Shown here one piece after another: positions 8,423 to 15,597 of a DNA stretch of 34,731 nucleotides. Where the stretch lies: the NCBI RefSeq assembly GCF_947497005.1, contig NZ_CANMFF010000031.1:1-34731 (forward strand). The letters run 5' to 3'. This DNA is from an uncultured Ruegeria sp. (GTDB taxonomy: Bacteria; Pseudomonadota; Alphaproteobacteria; Rhodobacterales; Rhodobacteraceae). Position numbers and translations under genes: made by a program. Each line of letters begins with the position of its first letter. Position 1 is the first letter of the stretch. The notes below the pieces were generated by a model. The model was not told the DNA's origin. It made no database searches and saw nothing but the letters and a program-made list of their open reading frames with translations.

Positions 8423-8995
8423 TCAAGGAATGTCGAGGCCATTCTCCCGTCCAAAATCGGTGTAGAAGGTGTCACTGCGGTATCGGATTAATGTGGCCTC
8501 ATCCGCTTGCCTTGGATCGTTGCCAGGACTTTGGACGCCTGTTCCTTCTATGAAGCGGTTCACGAGATTAAAGACACCGCAGACCTGGATAGCATCGAAC
8601 AACGCACTCTCCGACCAGCCTGCCGCGTAGACTGCATTTGCGTCGGCTTCCGTCATTCGTGATGGCGAGACAGTAAGCTATTCAATGTATGCCAGTAACG
8701 GTTTGAGATGATCCTCGACGGGTGCCGTATCGCGATCTTCCATCAGTGCCTCGATTGTCTCGACCTCAATTCCGTAGGCTTTGGCAAAAACGATGTGTGC
8801 TCCATGGCAATACGCACAAGCATTCAAACCCGAGACATAGGCTGCAATTAATTCACGTTCGGCAACCGAGAGGTCGCTCTCGCCCCTCATCACAAGACTT
8901 TCGTACGCACAAAGCGGAGAAAGTTTGTCTGGAAAGGCTTGATAGACACTTCCAAGTGTCGCGTTCTCCGGCAGAGATGGAAACAGGCGATTCAT
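8423..8995 (-). pseudogene. AhpD-like/carboxymuconolactone decarboxylase family peroxidase-related gene, interrupted by in-frame TAG
   Basis: The minus strand encodes a 190-codon AhpD-like (CMD family) protein of normal family length, but codon 106 is TAG (8678-8680). The first part (start ATG at 8995) holds the redox motif CAYCHGAH (Cys60, Cys63, His67). The second part resumes in the same frame, LTVSPSRMTEADANAVYAAG, and completes the helical C-terminus. Relatives have a Lys or similar residue at the position of the stop, so one base change (AAG to TAG) explains it. Likely a recent nonsense mutation or a sequencing error; the truncated product would still contain the CxxC motif. An internal restart at ATG 8656 is possible but lacks a good ribosome binding site. 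Confidence 0.78.
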
Positions 8996-9347
8996 TCTAT
9001 TTTCTTTCAATCTTGCTTTGGATAACTTCGTCACAGAGTGAGGAACCAACTTTGTTTACCCAACCTTAACGCACTTCCGGGTTCCGCACAGAGATTCTGT
9101 TGGAATACTGCGAACGGTTAGTTTGCCTGACCACACCTCAGCATGTTCGTCGTTTGGTGAAAGGCAATTTCTTTTGAGCCGTTCTCGTAAATTTGCAAAG
9201 TCAGCTTTCTGCGCGTCGCCGTCATTGGTGCACCGCGCAGCATCGATCAAAGTGGGCTTCCTGACACCTTCGCCGTGACTGGCACGAAAGGCTGGTTCGG
9301 GAAACATCAACCTTCGCTGCACCATGTCGGAACTCAACAGACGCGGA
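8996..9347. other. Intergenic stretch with one doubtful open frame
   Basis: 352 bp between two leftward genes. A 93-codon frame (9056-9337, minus strand) is open, but it has no recognisable domain, an odd composition and no convincing ribosome binding site, so I do not call it a gene. Confidence 0.35.
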
Positions 9348-10532
9348 CTAAGCCGACCTTAGGAAATCGAGCGATACATGCATAATCGTTTCCCATGCGT
9401 CTGTTCCAGGCAGAGGCACGTGATTTCTACCTTCCACGATTCTCAACTGTGCATCTCGCAGCAACGAGGCCAGCAAGCTAGATTGGCTTATTGGATTGAC
9501 GGAATCTTCAGTTGTGTGAATTACGAGGACCGGCACCCGTACTTGGTCGAGGATGTTTGATACGTCGAAGGTGTCTATCGAACGCCTCAGTGCGATCGCA
9601 GTGTCCGGTGATGCAGAGGCCAACTGCATCTTGCACATGTCATCAATCTGCGCCGCCGATGCATCGGGCATAAATAACGTCGCATAAGCCTTGCCAAATG
9701 CACCGCTTGGCTTGCCCCAACCTTCTGATATGAGGTCAAGGAAGGTATCCGCCTGAACAGAGTTGGGTTCGGGCTCACGGACCGTGCGGCCCTGAAAAAA
9801 ACCACCGTACAAGACCATTCGGCTGACGCGCTCAGGATAGGCGGCCGCGAATGCCAGTGACACAGGCACCCCCTGTGAAGTCGCCCAGATCGGAAAGCGT
9901 TCGAGTTCGGCGTTGTCGGCCACTGCAAGCATGTCCTCGACCAGCCGTTCAAGCGCGAAGTCCGTCGCGGAGGTTCCCGAAAGCCCGGTCCCCCTCTGAT
10001 CGTATCGCGTCAGAGAAAAATGTGCGCCAAGGCGATCAAGCGTCGGTCGCCTGACTTCACTCTCCCAATCCATATTCAGATGCGTCAGGAATTGCCCGGC
10101 CCTCATCAAAGGCGGACCTTCGCCGCTGGTAGCGTAGGCGATGACAGTGCCATCCGCGGATCGAGCAGCTTTGGTGGTCTGGCGATCAGAGCGTGGTGTA
10201 GGTGTATCAGGGCTTGTCCACGCGACGCTGGAGACTTCAACAGAGAACCGATAGCCCCGCTTACTCAGCGTTTCGAGCATGCGTTTCGCGCGATCGTTGT
10301 CGCCAATGGCCCGTCTGACCGCATTGATCCTGGTTGAAATAGTTGAATCTGAGACAATCCTGCCATCCCAGACATATTCAATAAGATCGTCGCGCGAGAC
10401 CACTATTCCTGGATTCCGCAAGAAGTATGCCAGCACGTCGAAAACCTGCGGCTCAAGACGTACGGATTTACCTGACTTCCAAAACATCTGCCGACTAGTA
10501 TCGACAGCGCAATCTCCGAAAGTGACCTTCAT
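9348..10532 (-). CDS. OmpR-type winged-helix domain fused to alpha/beta hydrolase
   Basis: A 394-residue two-domain protein. Residues 1-97 are a Trans_reg_C/CadC-type winged helix (VRLEPQVFDVLAYFLRNPG, then VVSRDDLIEYVWDGRIVSDS, ending TLSKRGYRFSVEV). Residues about 120-394 form an alpha/beta hydrolase: RYDQRGTGLSG oxyanion region, nucleophile elbow IWATSQGVPVSLAFAAA with Ser219, acid in VLVIHTTEDSVNP, and His in GRNHVPLPG. The complete Ser-Asp-His set suggests a ligand-binding or hydrolytic sensor controlling transcription. The elbow is A-x-S-x-G rather than G-x-S-x-G. Start chosen at ATG 10532; a TTG at 10559 is also open. No membrane segment is present, unlike CadC. Confidence 0.85.
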   Translation of the reverse strand: MKVTFGDCAVDTSRQMFWKSGKSVRLEPQVFDVLAYFLRNPGIVVSRDDLIEYVWDGRIVSDSTISTRINAVRRAIGDNDRAKRMLETLSKRGYRFSVEVSSVAWTSPDTPTPRSDRQTTKAARSADGTVIAYATSGEGPPLMRAGQFLTHLNMDWESEVRRPTLDRLGAHFSLTRYDQRGTGLSGTSATDFALERLVEDMLAVADNAELERFPIWATSQGVPVSLAFAAAYPERVSRMVLYGGFFQGRTVREPEPNSVQADTFLDLISEGWGKPSGAFGKAYATLFMPDASAAQIDDMCKMQLASASPDTAIALRRSIDTFDVSNILDQVRVPVLVIHTTEDSVNPISQSSLLASLLRDAQLRIVEGRNHVPLPGTDAWETIMHVSLDFLRSA

Positions 10533-10661
10533 AGACAAAGCATGACTCAATGTGGGCAATCCGAGAAGGCAGAAAAATTTCTCAAGAAAATCTGGATGCT
10601 CTCTTCAAGTATTCACCCGCCCGCCATGGCACAGTGTTCACGTCGCAAAAGGAGCAAACAC

Positions 10662-10820
10662 ATGCCACCCCCTAATTCTCAAATGCCTGACCTTCGCCAA
10701 ATCGGCGCTGATTGTGCATTCGGTCGCAGCCAGCAGTGCGATTACATATTTACCGCCGTCCGTTCAGTGTTCATTCGACTTTTTGCCATGAAAACGCAAG
10801 AAAACAGAACGCAAATATAG
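10662..10820 (+). CDS. Possible 52-residue small protein
   Basis: An ATG at 10662 follows AAAAGGAG with 7 nt spacing, a good ribosome binding site, and opens a 52-codon frame divergent from the winged-helix/hydrolase gene. The peptide (MPPPNSQMPDLRQIGADCAF...) contains three Cys-or-aromatic rich segments but matches nothing I know. It could be a target of the divergent regulator or chance. Confidence 0.25.
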   Translation: MPPPNSQMPDLRQIGADCAFGRSQQCDYIFTAVRSVFIRLFAMKTQENRTQI

Positions 10821-10873
10821 GTTCCGAAATCTTCTTCGCCGCGCCAGCACCAGTGTCTTATTTGGGCTCCTCT

Positions 10874-10907
10874 CCAGCCGTTCTCTGCGGCGTGGGTGAA
10901 CGGCTGG
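10874..10907. repeat. 10-bp perfect inverted repeat, stem-loop without T tract
   Basis: CCAGCCGTTC and GAACGGCTGG are perfectly complementary with a 14-nt loop. It lies 27 nt beyond the stop codon of the leftward methyltransferase gene. No run of T follows on the minus strand, so it may be an mRNA 3' end structure or Rho-dependent terminator region rather than an intrinsic terminator. Confidence 0.4.
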
Positions 10908-10933
10908 GTCAGTGTTGTCAGATGTCGAACGAA

Positions 10934-11557
10934 CTAACCGCTGTTCCTTGCGATGATGAAAGCAGTCGAACCCGTTTCAGGACGCCACTTTTGTTCAATT
11001 TCGAACCCATGAGCTTGCATACGCTCGACAAGGATTTCTTGCGTCAGGGCGCGAATCTTGGGCAATAGGCCGATGGCCCCGAGAGCTGGTATGACGAACT
11101 TCTCGAGACCTTCCAGACGGACCGTCGAGCTGAAGAACAGGCCACCTTCTTTCAAGGAACTGCGAACTCGGTTCAGTGTCGCGTCAAGATCCAGTACCAA
11201 GTGCAGGATCGACATAGCTAGTACGGCATCATACGGTTGACCCTTCGCCGGAATAGGCCAGCATTCGAACGAGCTGATTTCAAAGTTGATGTTCTTGATG
11301 CCCTGTGCGTTGGCTTTCTCCTTGGCGATTGAGATCATTTCGGATGAATAGTCGATGGCGTCGATATGGGCGACTTTTGGGGCGTGAATGATCGCCGTCG
11401 TACCTGTGCCACAACCGAATTCCAGGACGCGGTCTTGGGGGGACAGGTGTCTCGAAGTAATGTCCAGTTTGTACTCATACGCGGCTTGGTTTTGAACCGG
11501 ACGGCGGGCATAGGAGCGCGCCATCAGATTCCAGAACCGAGGAGGGTTGATGAACAT
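10934..11557 (-). CDS. Class I SAM-dependent methyltransferase, last gene of a three-gene operon
   Basis: 207 residues from the ATG at 11557, which has AAGGAA 6-8 nt upstream. Motif I is DRVLEFGCGTGTTAIIHA, followed by HIDAIDYSSEMISIA and the later motif YDAVLAMSILHLVLD. The N-terminus FINPPRFWNLMARSYARRPV is characteristic of a small group of UbiE-like small-molecule methyltransferases. An upstream extension of the frame overlaps the XRE gene but has no methyltransferase character. It is 37 nt downstream of the XRE regulator in the same orientation, so it is probably cotranscribed with it from the promoter at 12321-12349. Confidence 0.85.
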   Translation of the reverse strand: MFINPPRFWNLMARSYARRPVQNQAAYEYKLDITSRHLSPQDRVLEFGCGTGTTAIIHAPKVAHIDAIDYSSEMISIAKEKANAQGIKNINFEISSFECWPIPAKGQPYDAVLAMSILHLVLDLDATLNRVRSSLKEGGLFFSSTVRLEGLEKFVIPALGAIGLLPKIRALTQEILVERMQAHGFEIEQKWRPETGSTAFIIARNSG

Positions 11558-11594
11558 ATCTATTCCTTTGGTAAGGTAGCGCGGACGCCGCGAA

Positions 11595-11813
11595 TTAGCT
11601 GGCGTCTTGGATGTCGAAGACTTTTTCGAGGGGCTCGCCGAACACACGAGAAATCAAGATGGCCAGTTCGAGCGTTGGTGAATATTTGGCGTTTTCAATG
11701 GCAACGATGGTTTGTCGGGTGACTCCAACCTTTTCGGCGAGTTCCTTTTGCGTCATTTCATCAGCGTCAAAACGTAGACGTCTAATGTTGTTGGTGATCC
11801 TGAGCTTGCCCAT
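11595..11813 (-). CDS. XRE family small helix-turn-helix regulator
   Basis: A 72-residue single-domain Cro/CI-type DNA-binding protein: MTQKELAEKVGVTRQTIVAIE is the helix-turn-helix, then NAKYSPTLELAILISRVFG and a short tail PLEKVFDI. This is the YozG-like group that is widely paired with a small DUF2178-type membrane protein, as here, where the start codon is 3 nt after the stop of that gene. The pair probably forms a regulatory unit; the signal is unknown. Confidence 0.9.
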   Translation of the reverse strand: MGKLRITNNIRRLRFDADEMTQKELAEKVGVTRQTIVAIENAKYSPTLELAILISRVFGEPLEKVFDIQDAS

Positions 11814-11816
11814 GGA

Positions 11817-12266
11817 TCAATACCCCCGCCGATAGCTAGCAAATTTGACAATATCTGCTGACAGGGATCCGAAAGCCATTCCGAAATAGATGATGTTGAA
11901 GCCGGTGAGCGCTGATGCGTTGAGAGCCATCGCGACGACGGCTGAGACAAAACCCGCACCCGCGAAGATAATGATGGCGTAGCTGCCACGGCGCTCGAAC
12001 ATCTTATCACGTTCATCAACGACGAAGCTGGGTTTGGGTTCGTGTGTAACAATCGCAAATCCAATGTTGAACAGTATGGTGCCGATGATGGTGGCAACGA
12101 CGCCCAGGGGGATCAGCCAGATCACCATGCGGGCCCAGTTGTTCACAGCGTCTGGGCCATCAAACGATCCAGAGGCATTCATATCCAGAAGCCGTGAAAC
12201 AACAAATGCACTAACGGCGAGGTTCACGAAGATCGAGACGACGGTATTGCGATCTTGGTAGGTCAT
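11817..12266 (-). CDS. DUF2178-like four-helix membrane protein
   Basis: 149 residues from ATG 12266, with AAAAGGGA 9 nt upstream. Four hydrophobic segments are visible (about 8-27, 44-66, 95-115 and 120-140). Between the second and third lies a cytoplasmic loop with VVDERDKMFERRGSYA, the conserved DERD...R pattern of DUF2178-type proteins. The partner XRE regulator follows 3 nt downstream, an arrangement conserved in many bacteria, suggesting that the membrane protein modulates the regulator. Ends with TAG. Function otherwise unknown. Confidence 0.75.
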   Translation of the reverse strand: MTYQDRNTVVSIFVNLAVSAFVVSRLLDMNASGSFDGPDAVNNWARMVIWLIPLGVVATIIGTILFNIGFAIVTHEPKPSFVVDERDKMFERRGSYAIIIFAGAGFVSAVVAMALNASALTGFNIIYFGMAFGSLSADIVKFASYRRGY

Positions 12267-12320
12267 TTCTGAAATCCCTTTTGGACAGGACACTTCTGGT
12301 GAGTCGATTATTGTTTACGC

Positions 12321-12349
12321 CTTATATGAAATATTGTACACAGAGTCAA
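12321..12349 (-). promoter_or_regulatory. Sigma70-like promoter of the DUF2178-XRE-methyltransferase operon
   Basis: On the minus strand TTGACT (12344-12349) and TATAAG (12321-12326) are separated by exactly 17 nt; each hexamer differs from consensus by one base. Transcription would start near 12314, about 48 nt before the ATG at 12266. The surrounding 60 bp are markedly AT-rich. Confidence 0.65.
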
Positions 12350-12413
12350 AAATAATATACCCATACATCGAAGCGTAGTTGCAGCTCGTGCTCGATGATG
12401 GGCATCTACGCCT

Positions 12414-14318
12414 TCAACTGGAGTGCTGCGCGTTTGCGACTGGGCTCGACGGTTGCGTCGCCAACTTCTCCACCGCCAATTGTTTCGCTGACCTGCTCTT
12501 TCTTTTGGCTACTGTGCGTTGCGCATCAAAAGCCGCCTGAAGTTCCTGATCTTTTGCGGAAACCTCTTTCGCTGGGGCAGGGGCGGGCTTGGTTTCAGCC
12601 AGAGCCTTTGCCGTGTCTCTGGCCTGCTCTACAGCCAGATCGAGGTGTGTGCCTTTGATCTTCGGAGTGTCACCCCCAAGGAACTGCATGAAATAGGGAT
12701 CTTCAAAGTATCGAATCTTGTTCGCAATCACCGGCATCTTGCCTTCGCGGATCAGCACAACCTCCTTTTCAGGCAATCGGCCAACGTGTTCCGGCCGGAG
12801 CAGGCGAATGCCTTCTTCACGCTCTGATATGCTGCCCATTTCCATTTTACCCAGCGCCCGAGACATTGATTTGCTCATCACTGTTTTGTCACCGATGGAC
12901 CTGGACACGTGTTCGCGTACCTCTGAATCCTCAGAAGCCGCAAACATCTGCGTCCCGGCGTTGGCCAGCATCGCCCGCACACCTTCGTGCCCATAGATGT
13001 CCTGCAGGCGCGACAGCGTTTGCGAAATCACCACAAGCCTGCCGCCGAACGATCGCATGGTGTCATAGGCTTCCACTACGCGTTCCAGATGGCCAAGGCG
13101 CTGGAACTCATCGAGAAGGATCAGAACCTTGAACGGTTCATCTTCGCCCGGCTCAACGGTTTCGATTGTGTTCACCAGATCGAGGAACAACAAGCGAATG
13201 AGCGTCCGGAACTCTTTGACCTTTTTCCCTGGTACAGAAAAGTAGATCGAAGTGGGGCGCCGCCGTAGATCCTCAAAGTTGATGTCATTGCCCTGCGTGG
13301 CTCTTGCCACAGACGGGTTTCGCCAGAGCTGAAGGCCGGAGTTGTTCATAACCGAAATCGTTGACCGCAGGATTTTGGATTCTTCGGCTGCAAGATTCAG
13401 GAACTCATCTGCTGCCCGGGCATAGCCCACTTCTTCGGCCATCTTTTCGTAATCCTTTTGCTTGGTCGTTTTGACCAGGCGCAGGATCTCGGAAATGTAC
13501 GGACGGTTCCGCTTGATTGCCAACATCGCCATTGCGCAGAACATGCCCTCGACGCCGCCCAAAAAGCCCTGAGCGGACGAGCTGGGCGTGTCGAACATCT
13601 GCGTTGCGACCTGAATTACTTCTTCCCAACGCCGATCCAGATTGTCGGCGCGAGCGGCGCGGCGCAGCGGGTTATAGCTGTGGCTTTTTTCGGGGTTTTC
13701 AGGGTCGAACACAAAGACCTCATCACCCATTGCTGCCCGCCGTGCGCCGGTCGCCTGGAATATCTCGCCCTTGATGTCCAGAACAACGCAGGAGCCGTTG
13801 AAACGCAGAATGTTGGGGATCACAAAGCCGCTTGTTTTACCCGAGCCAGACGGAGCAATGAACATCGCATGTGGTTTCTGTACGCTTGGACCGGGCTTAT
13901 AGAAAATCGCGTTTTTCTCTTTTGGCTGGCCGAATTTGGCAAAAACGATTTCACTGTCCAGTTTTGATTTAAGCTTCAGCGGTGCCGCGTATCCTTCTGT
14001 TACGAGCTGAGGCGCTTTCGCAAAAACGGCATCCCCGTATTTGGTCGAGGGGCCGCGCAAAGCAGCGGCCACAAACGCAAAGGTCAGAACGCAGACGGCC
14101 ACAACAGCCACAAGCCCGATGACCTGTTGCTCTTCTGCAGGCCGTGCCATGAACTTTTCCGGGACTGCCCAGATGTCCAACCCCCGGAAACCTTTCGTGT
14201 TGAGGTATTCGATGACCAAGCCGACCACCAACACCGCACAGGCTGAAGTAGCGATAAAGCCCATTGTGCCGGCTATCGCTACCTTCTTGCCTTTTGGTAG
14301 ATCCTGAAACTCAGCCAT
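12414..14318 (-). CDS. virD4: Type IV secretion coupling protein VirD4/TraG
   Basis: 634 residues, the length of a VirD4 coupling ATPase that delivers substrate DNA or protein to the secretion channel at the inner membrane. Two membrane helices lie at about 17-38 and 66-87. The Walker A motif APSGSGKT is at 155-162 and Walker B VLILLDE at 398-404, with the typical KAPHAMFIAP-like lead-in (here QKPHAMFIAPSGSG) and QTLSRLQDIYG downstream. The C-terminus is Lys/Ala-rich and variable. The start ATG overlaps the stop of the upstream DUF4177-like gene in ATGGCTGA (8 nt). It is the last gene of the secretion operon, ending 65 nt before the promoter of the next operon. Confidence 0.95.
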   Translation of the reverse strand: MAEFQDLPKGKKVAIAGTMGFIATSACAVLVVGLVIEYLNTKGFRGLDIWAVPEKFMARPAEEQQVIGLVAVVAVCVLTFAFVAAALRGPSTKYGDAVFAKAPQLVTEGYAAPLKLKSKLDSEIVFAKFGQPKEKNAIFYKPGPSVQKPHAMFIAPSGSGKTSGFVIPNILRFNGSCVVLDIKGEIFQATGARRAAMGDEVFVFDPENPEKSHSYNPLRRAARADNLDRRWEEVIQVATQMFDTPSSSAQGFLGGVEGMFCAMAMLAIKRNRPYISEILRLVKTTKQKDYEKMAEEVGYARAADEFLNLAAEESKILRSTISVMNNSGLQLWRNPSVARATQGNDINFEDLRRRPTSIYFSVPGKKVKEFRTLIRLLFLDLVNTIETVEPGEDEPFKVLILLDEFQRLGHLERVVEAYDTMRSFGGRLVVISQTLSRLQDIYGHEGVRAMLANAGTQMFAASEDSEVREHVSRSIGDKTVMSKSMSRALGKMEMGSISEREEGIRLLRPEHVGRLPEKEVVLIREGKMPVIANKIRYFEDPYFMQFLGGDTPKIKGTHLDLAVEQARDTAKALAETKPAPAPAKEVSAKDQELQAAFDAQRTVAKRKSRSAKQLAVEKLATQPSSPVANAQHSS

Positions 14319-14469
14319 CCGTCAGCTCACGCTTGAAAAAGCACACGATGCCAAACTCGGCAGGCACAACGCCGACCATTTCCCAACCGTCTTGTCCGAG
14401 CTTCGCAAACTTCTCGCCTGCATTTTCCTCTACCCGCATCAAGACATTACGATACTCAAATTTTTTCAT
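14311..14469 (-). CDS. DUF4177-like small protein between virB11 and virD4
   Basis: A 52-residue open frame (MKKFEYRNVLMRVEENAGEK at the start, then LGQDGWEMVGVVP and a C-terminal FFKRE) shows the DUF4177 pattern of an initial KFEY strand, a LGxxGWEMVGV core and a terminal KRE. A GGAG ribosome binding site lies 8 nt upstream of the ATG at 14469. The gene starts 12 nt after virB11 and its stop overlaps the virD4 start (ATGGCTGA), so it is translationally coupled to the coupling protein. A role in the secretion system is inferred from position only; the family has no defined biochemical function. Confidence 0.75.
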   Translation of the reverse strand: MKKFEYRNVLMRVEENAGEKFAKLGQDGWEMVGVVPAEFGIVCFFKRELTDG

Positions 14470-14481
14470 TCTATTTCTCCT

Positions 14482-15495
14482 TCAGATAAGTTGGTCAGCA
14501 GTCATCAAGGGCGGGAAGATCACGCCGTTGACCTTCCGCTCGTCTCCGATTTTCTTCATGTGAACGATCATGTGAATGGTGGCTCTGATGTCATCAACCA
14601 CCTCTGACTTTTGGACAGTCGGAGATCCGCGCCGCACCATTTTGCTCATGCGTCCAATGGCATCGACGGGCGAATTTGCGTGCATGGTACAGACAGATCC
14701 ATCGTGGCCGGTGTTCACCAGTTCCAGAAACATATTCGCGTCATCGCCCCTGATTTCACCGCAGACGAGGCGGTCAGGCCGTAACCGCAGCGCCGATTCC
14801 AGCAGCTTTGTCGGGGATCGAGGCCCATTTTCTTCGGAACGATCAGCAAGCAAGCCCACGAAATTTGGTTGCTCGATGTCCAGCTCTGCCACTTCCTCAA
14901 TCGTCACGATCCGTTCGCCTGGATCGACGCGCTTCAACATCGCATTCAAGACGGTGGTTTTGCCCGACGATGTGCCGCCCGCAATAATCACGTTCCATTT
15001 GCTTTGCATCGAGAGGTCGGCCAGCTCGTCAAAGCCCATCGTGCCCGCTGCAAGCGCCGCCCGAGCATTCTCAAGTGCGCTGTGGTCGTTGTTTTCTGCC
15101 AATGCGGCCTTTTGGCTGGCGAAGCTGAACGCGCCCAGGTCAACGCTTTTCACGCGGAGCAGGCGGATCGCAACGGACCCCACGCCGGTTGTCGCAGGTG
15201 GGATAACAACCTGCACCCGAGCTTTGCCCTCTTTTGTCGGGACATTGGCCGTTGCAATTGGCTTTTTTTCTCCGAAAGTCACGTCGCTGAACCCAGCCAC
15301 ACACCGCCCGATATTGCCAACATCATCCTTGGTCAGAGTGATGTCTGTCTTGGTCATGTGGGTAGTGCCCATTTCCTCAACCCAGACCGTTCCGTCTGGG
15401 TTCACGGAAATCTCGCTCAGGTTTTCGTCATGTAACAGATGCTCGATCTGTTCGGTGTAGTATTCCAGAAGGCCGTTGCCGTTTCGCCCGCTCAT
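14482..15495 (-). CDS. virB11: VirB11 hexameric traffic ATPase
   Basis: 337 residues from ATG 15495 (AAGGAT 7 nt upstream); an 8-codon upstream extension lacks a ribosome binding site. It powers pilus assembly and substrate transfer at the cytoplasmic face of the inner membrane. The N-terminal domain covers about 1-155; the RecA-like domain has Walker A GGTSSGKT (173-180), the Asp/Glu box TIEEVAELD, Walker B LRLRPDRLVCGEIRG and the His box GHDGSVCTMHANS. All motifs are intact. The gene is separated from the VirB10 C-terminal gene by 102 bp that contain an attenuator-like structure, the only sizeable gap in the operon. Confidence 0.96.
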   Translation of the reverse strand: MSGRNGNGLLEYYTEQIEHLLHDENLSEISVNPDGTVWVEEMGTTHMTKTDITLTKDDVGNIGRCVAGFSDVTFGEKKPIATANVPTKEGKARVQVVIPPATTGVGSVAIRLLRVKSVDLGAFSFASQKAALAENNDHSALENARAALAAGTMGFDELADLSMQSKWNVIIAGGTSSGKTTVLNAMLKRVDPGERIVTIEEVAELDIEQPNFVGLLADRSEENGPRSPTKLLESALRLRPDRLVCGEIRGDDANMFLELVNTGHDGSVCTMHANSPVDAIGRMSKMVRRGSPTVQKSEVVDDIRATIHMIVHMKKIGDERKVNGVIFPPLMTADQLI

Positions 15496-15517
15496 ATTTT
15501 TATCCTTGTTATTCCGC

Positions 15518-15559
15518 AAAAAAAGGCCGCTAACGCATTCAATTGTGCGGGGAGCGGCC
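15518..15559 (-). terminator. Intrinsic terminator in front of virB11 (attenuator terminator stem)
   Basis: On the minus strand GGCCGCT (15559-15553) pairs with AGCGGCC (15531-15525), followed directly by seven T (15524-15518). Inside the loop CGCA and TGCG give four more pairs, so the hairpin is long and compact. This is a complete Rho-independent terminator placed between virB10 and virB11, 23 nt before the virB11 start codon. Confidence 0.75.
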
Positions 15560-15583
15560 GGAAGGGCCGACGATACGGCCGCT
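15553..15583 (-). promoter_or_regulatory. Alternative (antiterminator) stem competing with the virB11 terminator
   Basis: AGCGGCCG (15583-15576) pairs over 8 bp with CGGCCGCT (15560-15553), using the same bases that form the upstream arm of the terminator. Three successive segments 1, 2 and 3 can thus pair 1:2 or 2:3, the formal layout of a transcription attenuator. Which stem prevails, and what would switch it, cannot be told from sequence. Confidence 0.5.
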
Positions 15584-15597
15584 TCAAAGGGTCTGTC

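Larger units (their letters stand above)
10533..10933. other. Intergenic stretch between winged-helix gene and methyltransferase
   Basis: About 400 bp. It contains the doubtful 52-codon frame (10662-10820) and the stem-loop at 10874-10907. The promoter of the leftward winged-helix/hydrolase gene should lie here; I do not see a clear consensus. Confidence 0.35.

Noticed and set aside
8423..8995. Genetic-code change with TAG as sense codon
   Set aside because: The TTC38-like and DUF2178-like genes end normally at TAG and there is no suppressor tRNA or pyrrolysine gene in the window; nonsense mutation is simpler.
9056..9337. 93-codon frame on the minus strand
   Set aside because: No recognisable domain, no convincing ribosome binding site, composition unlike the neighbours.
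11595..12266. Toxin-antitoxin interpretation of the XRE regulator and its membrane partner
   Set aside because: The partner is a four-helix DUF2178-like protein, a conserved regulator pairing, and not a recognised toxin fold.
14576..15460. Long plus-strand frame opposite virB11
   Set aside because: Shadow of virB11: the minus frame has all VirB11 motifs, while the plus frame is Ser-rich and has no family pattern.
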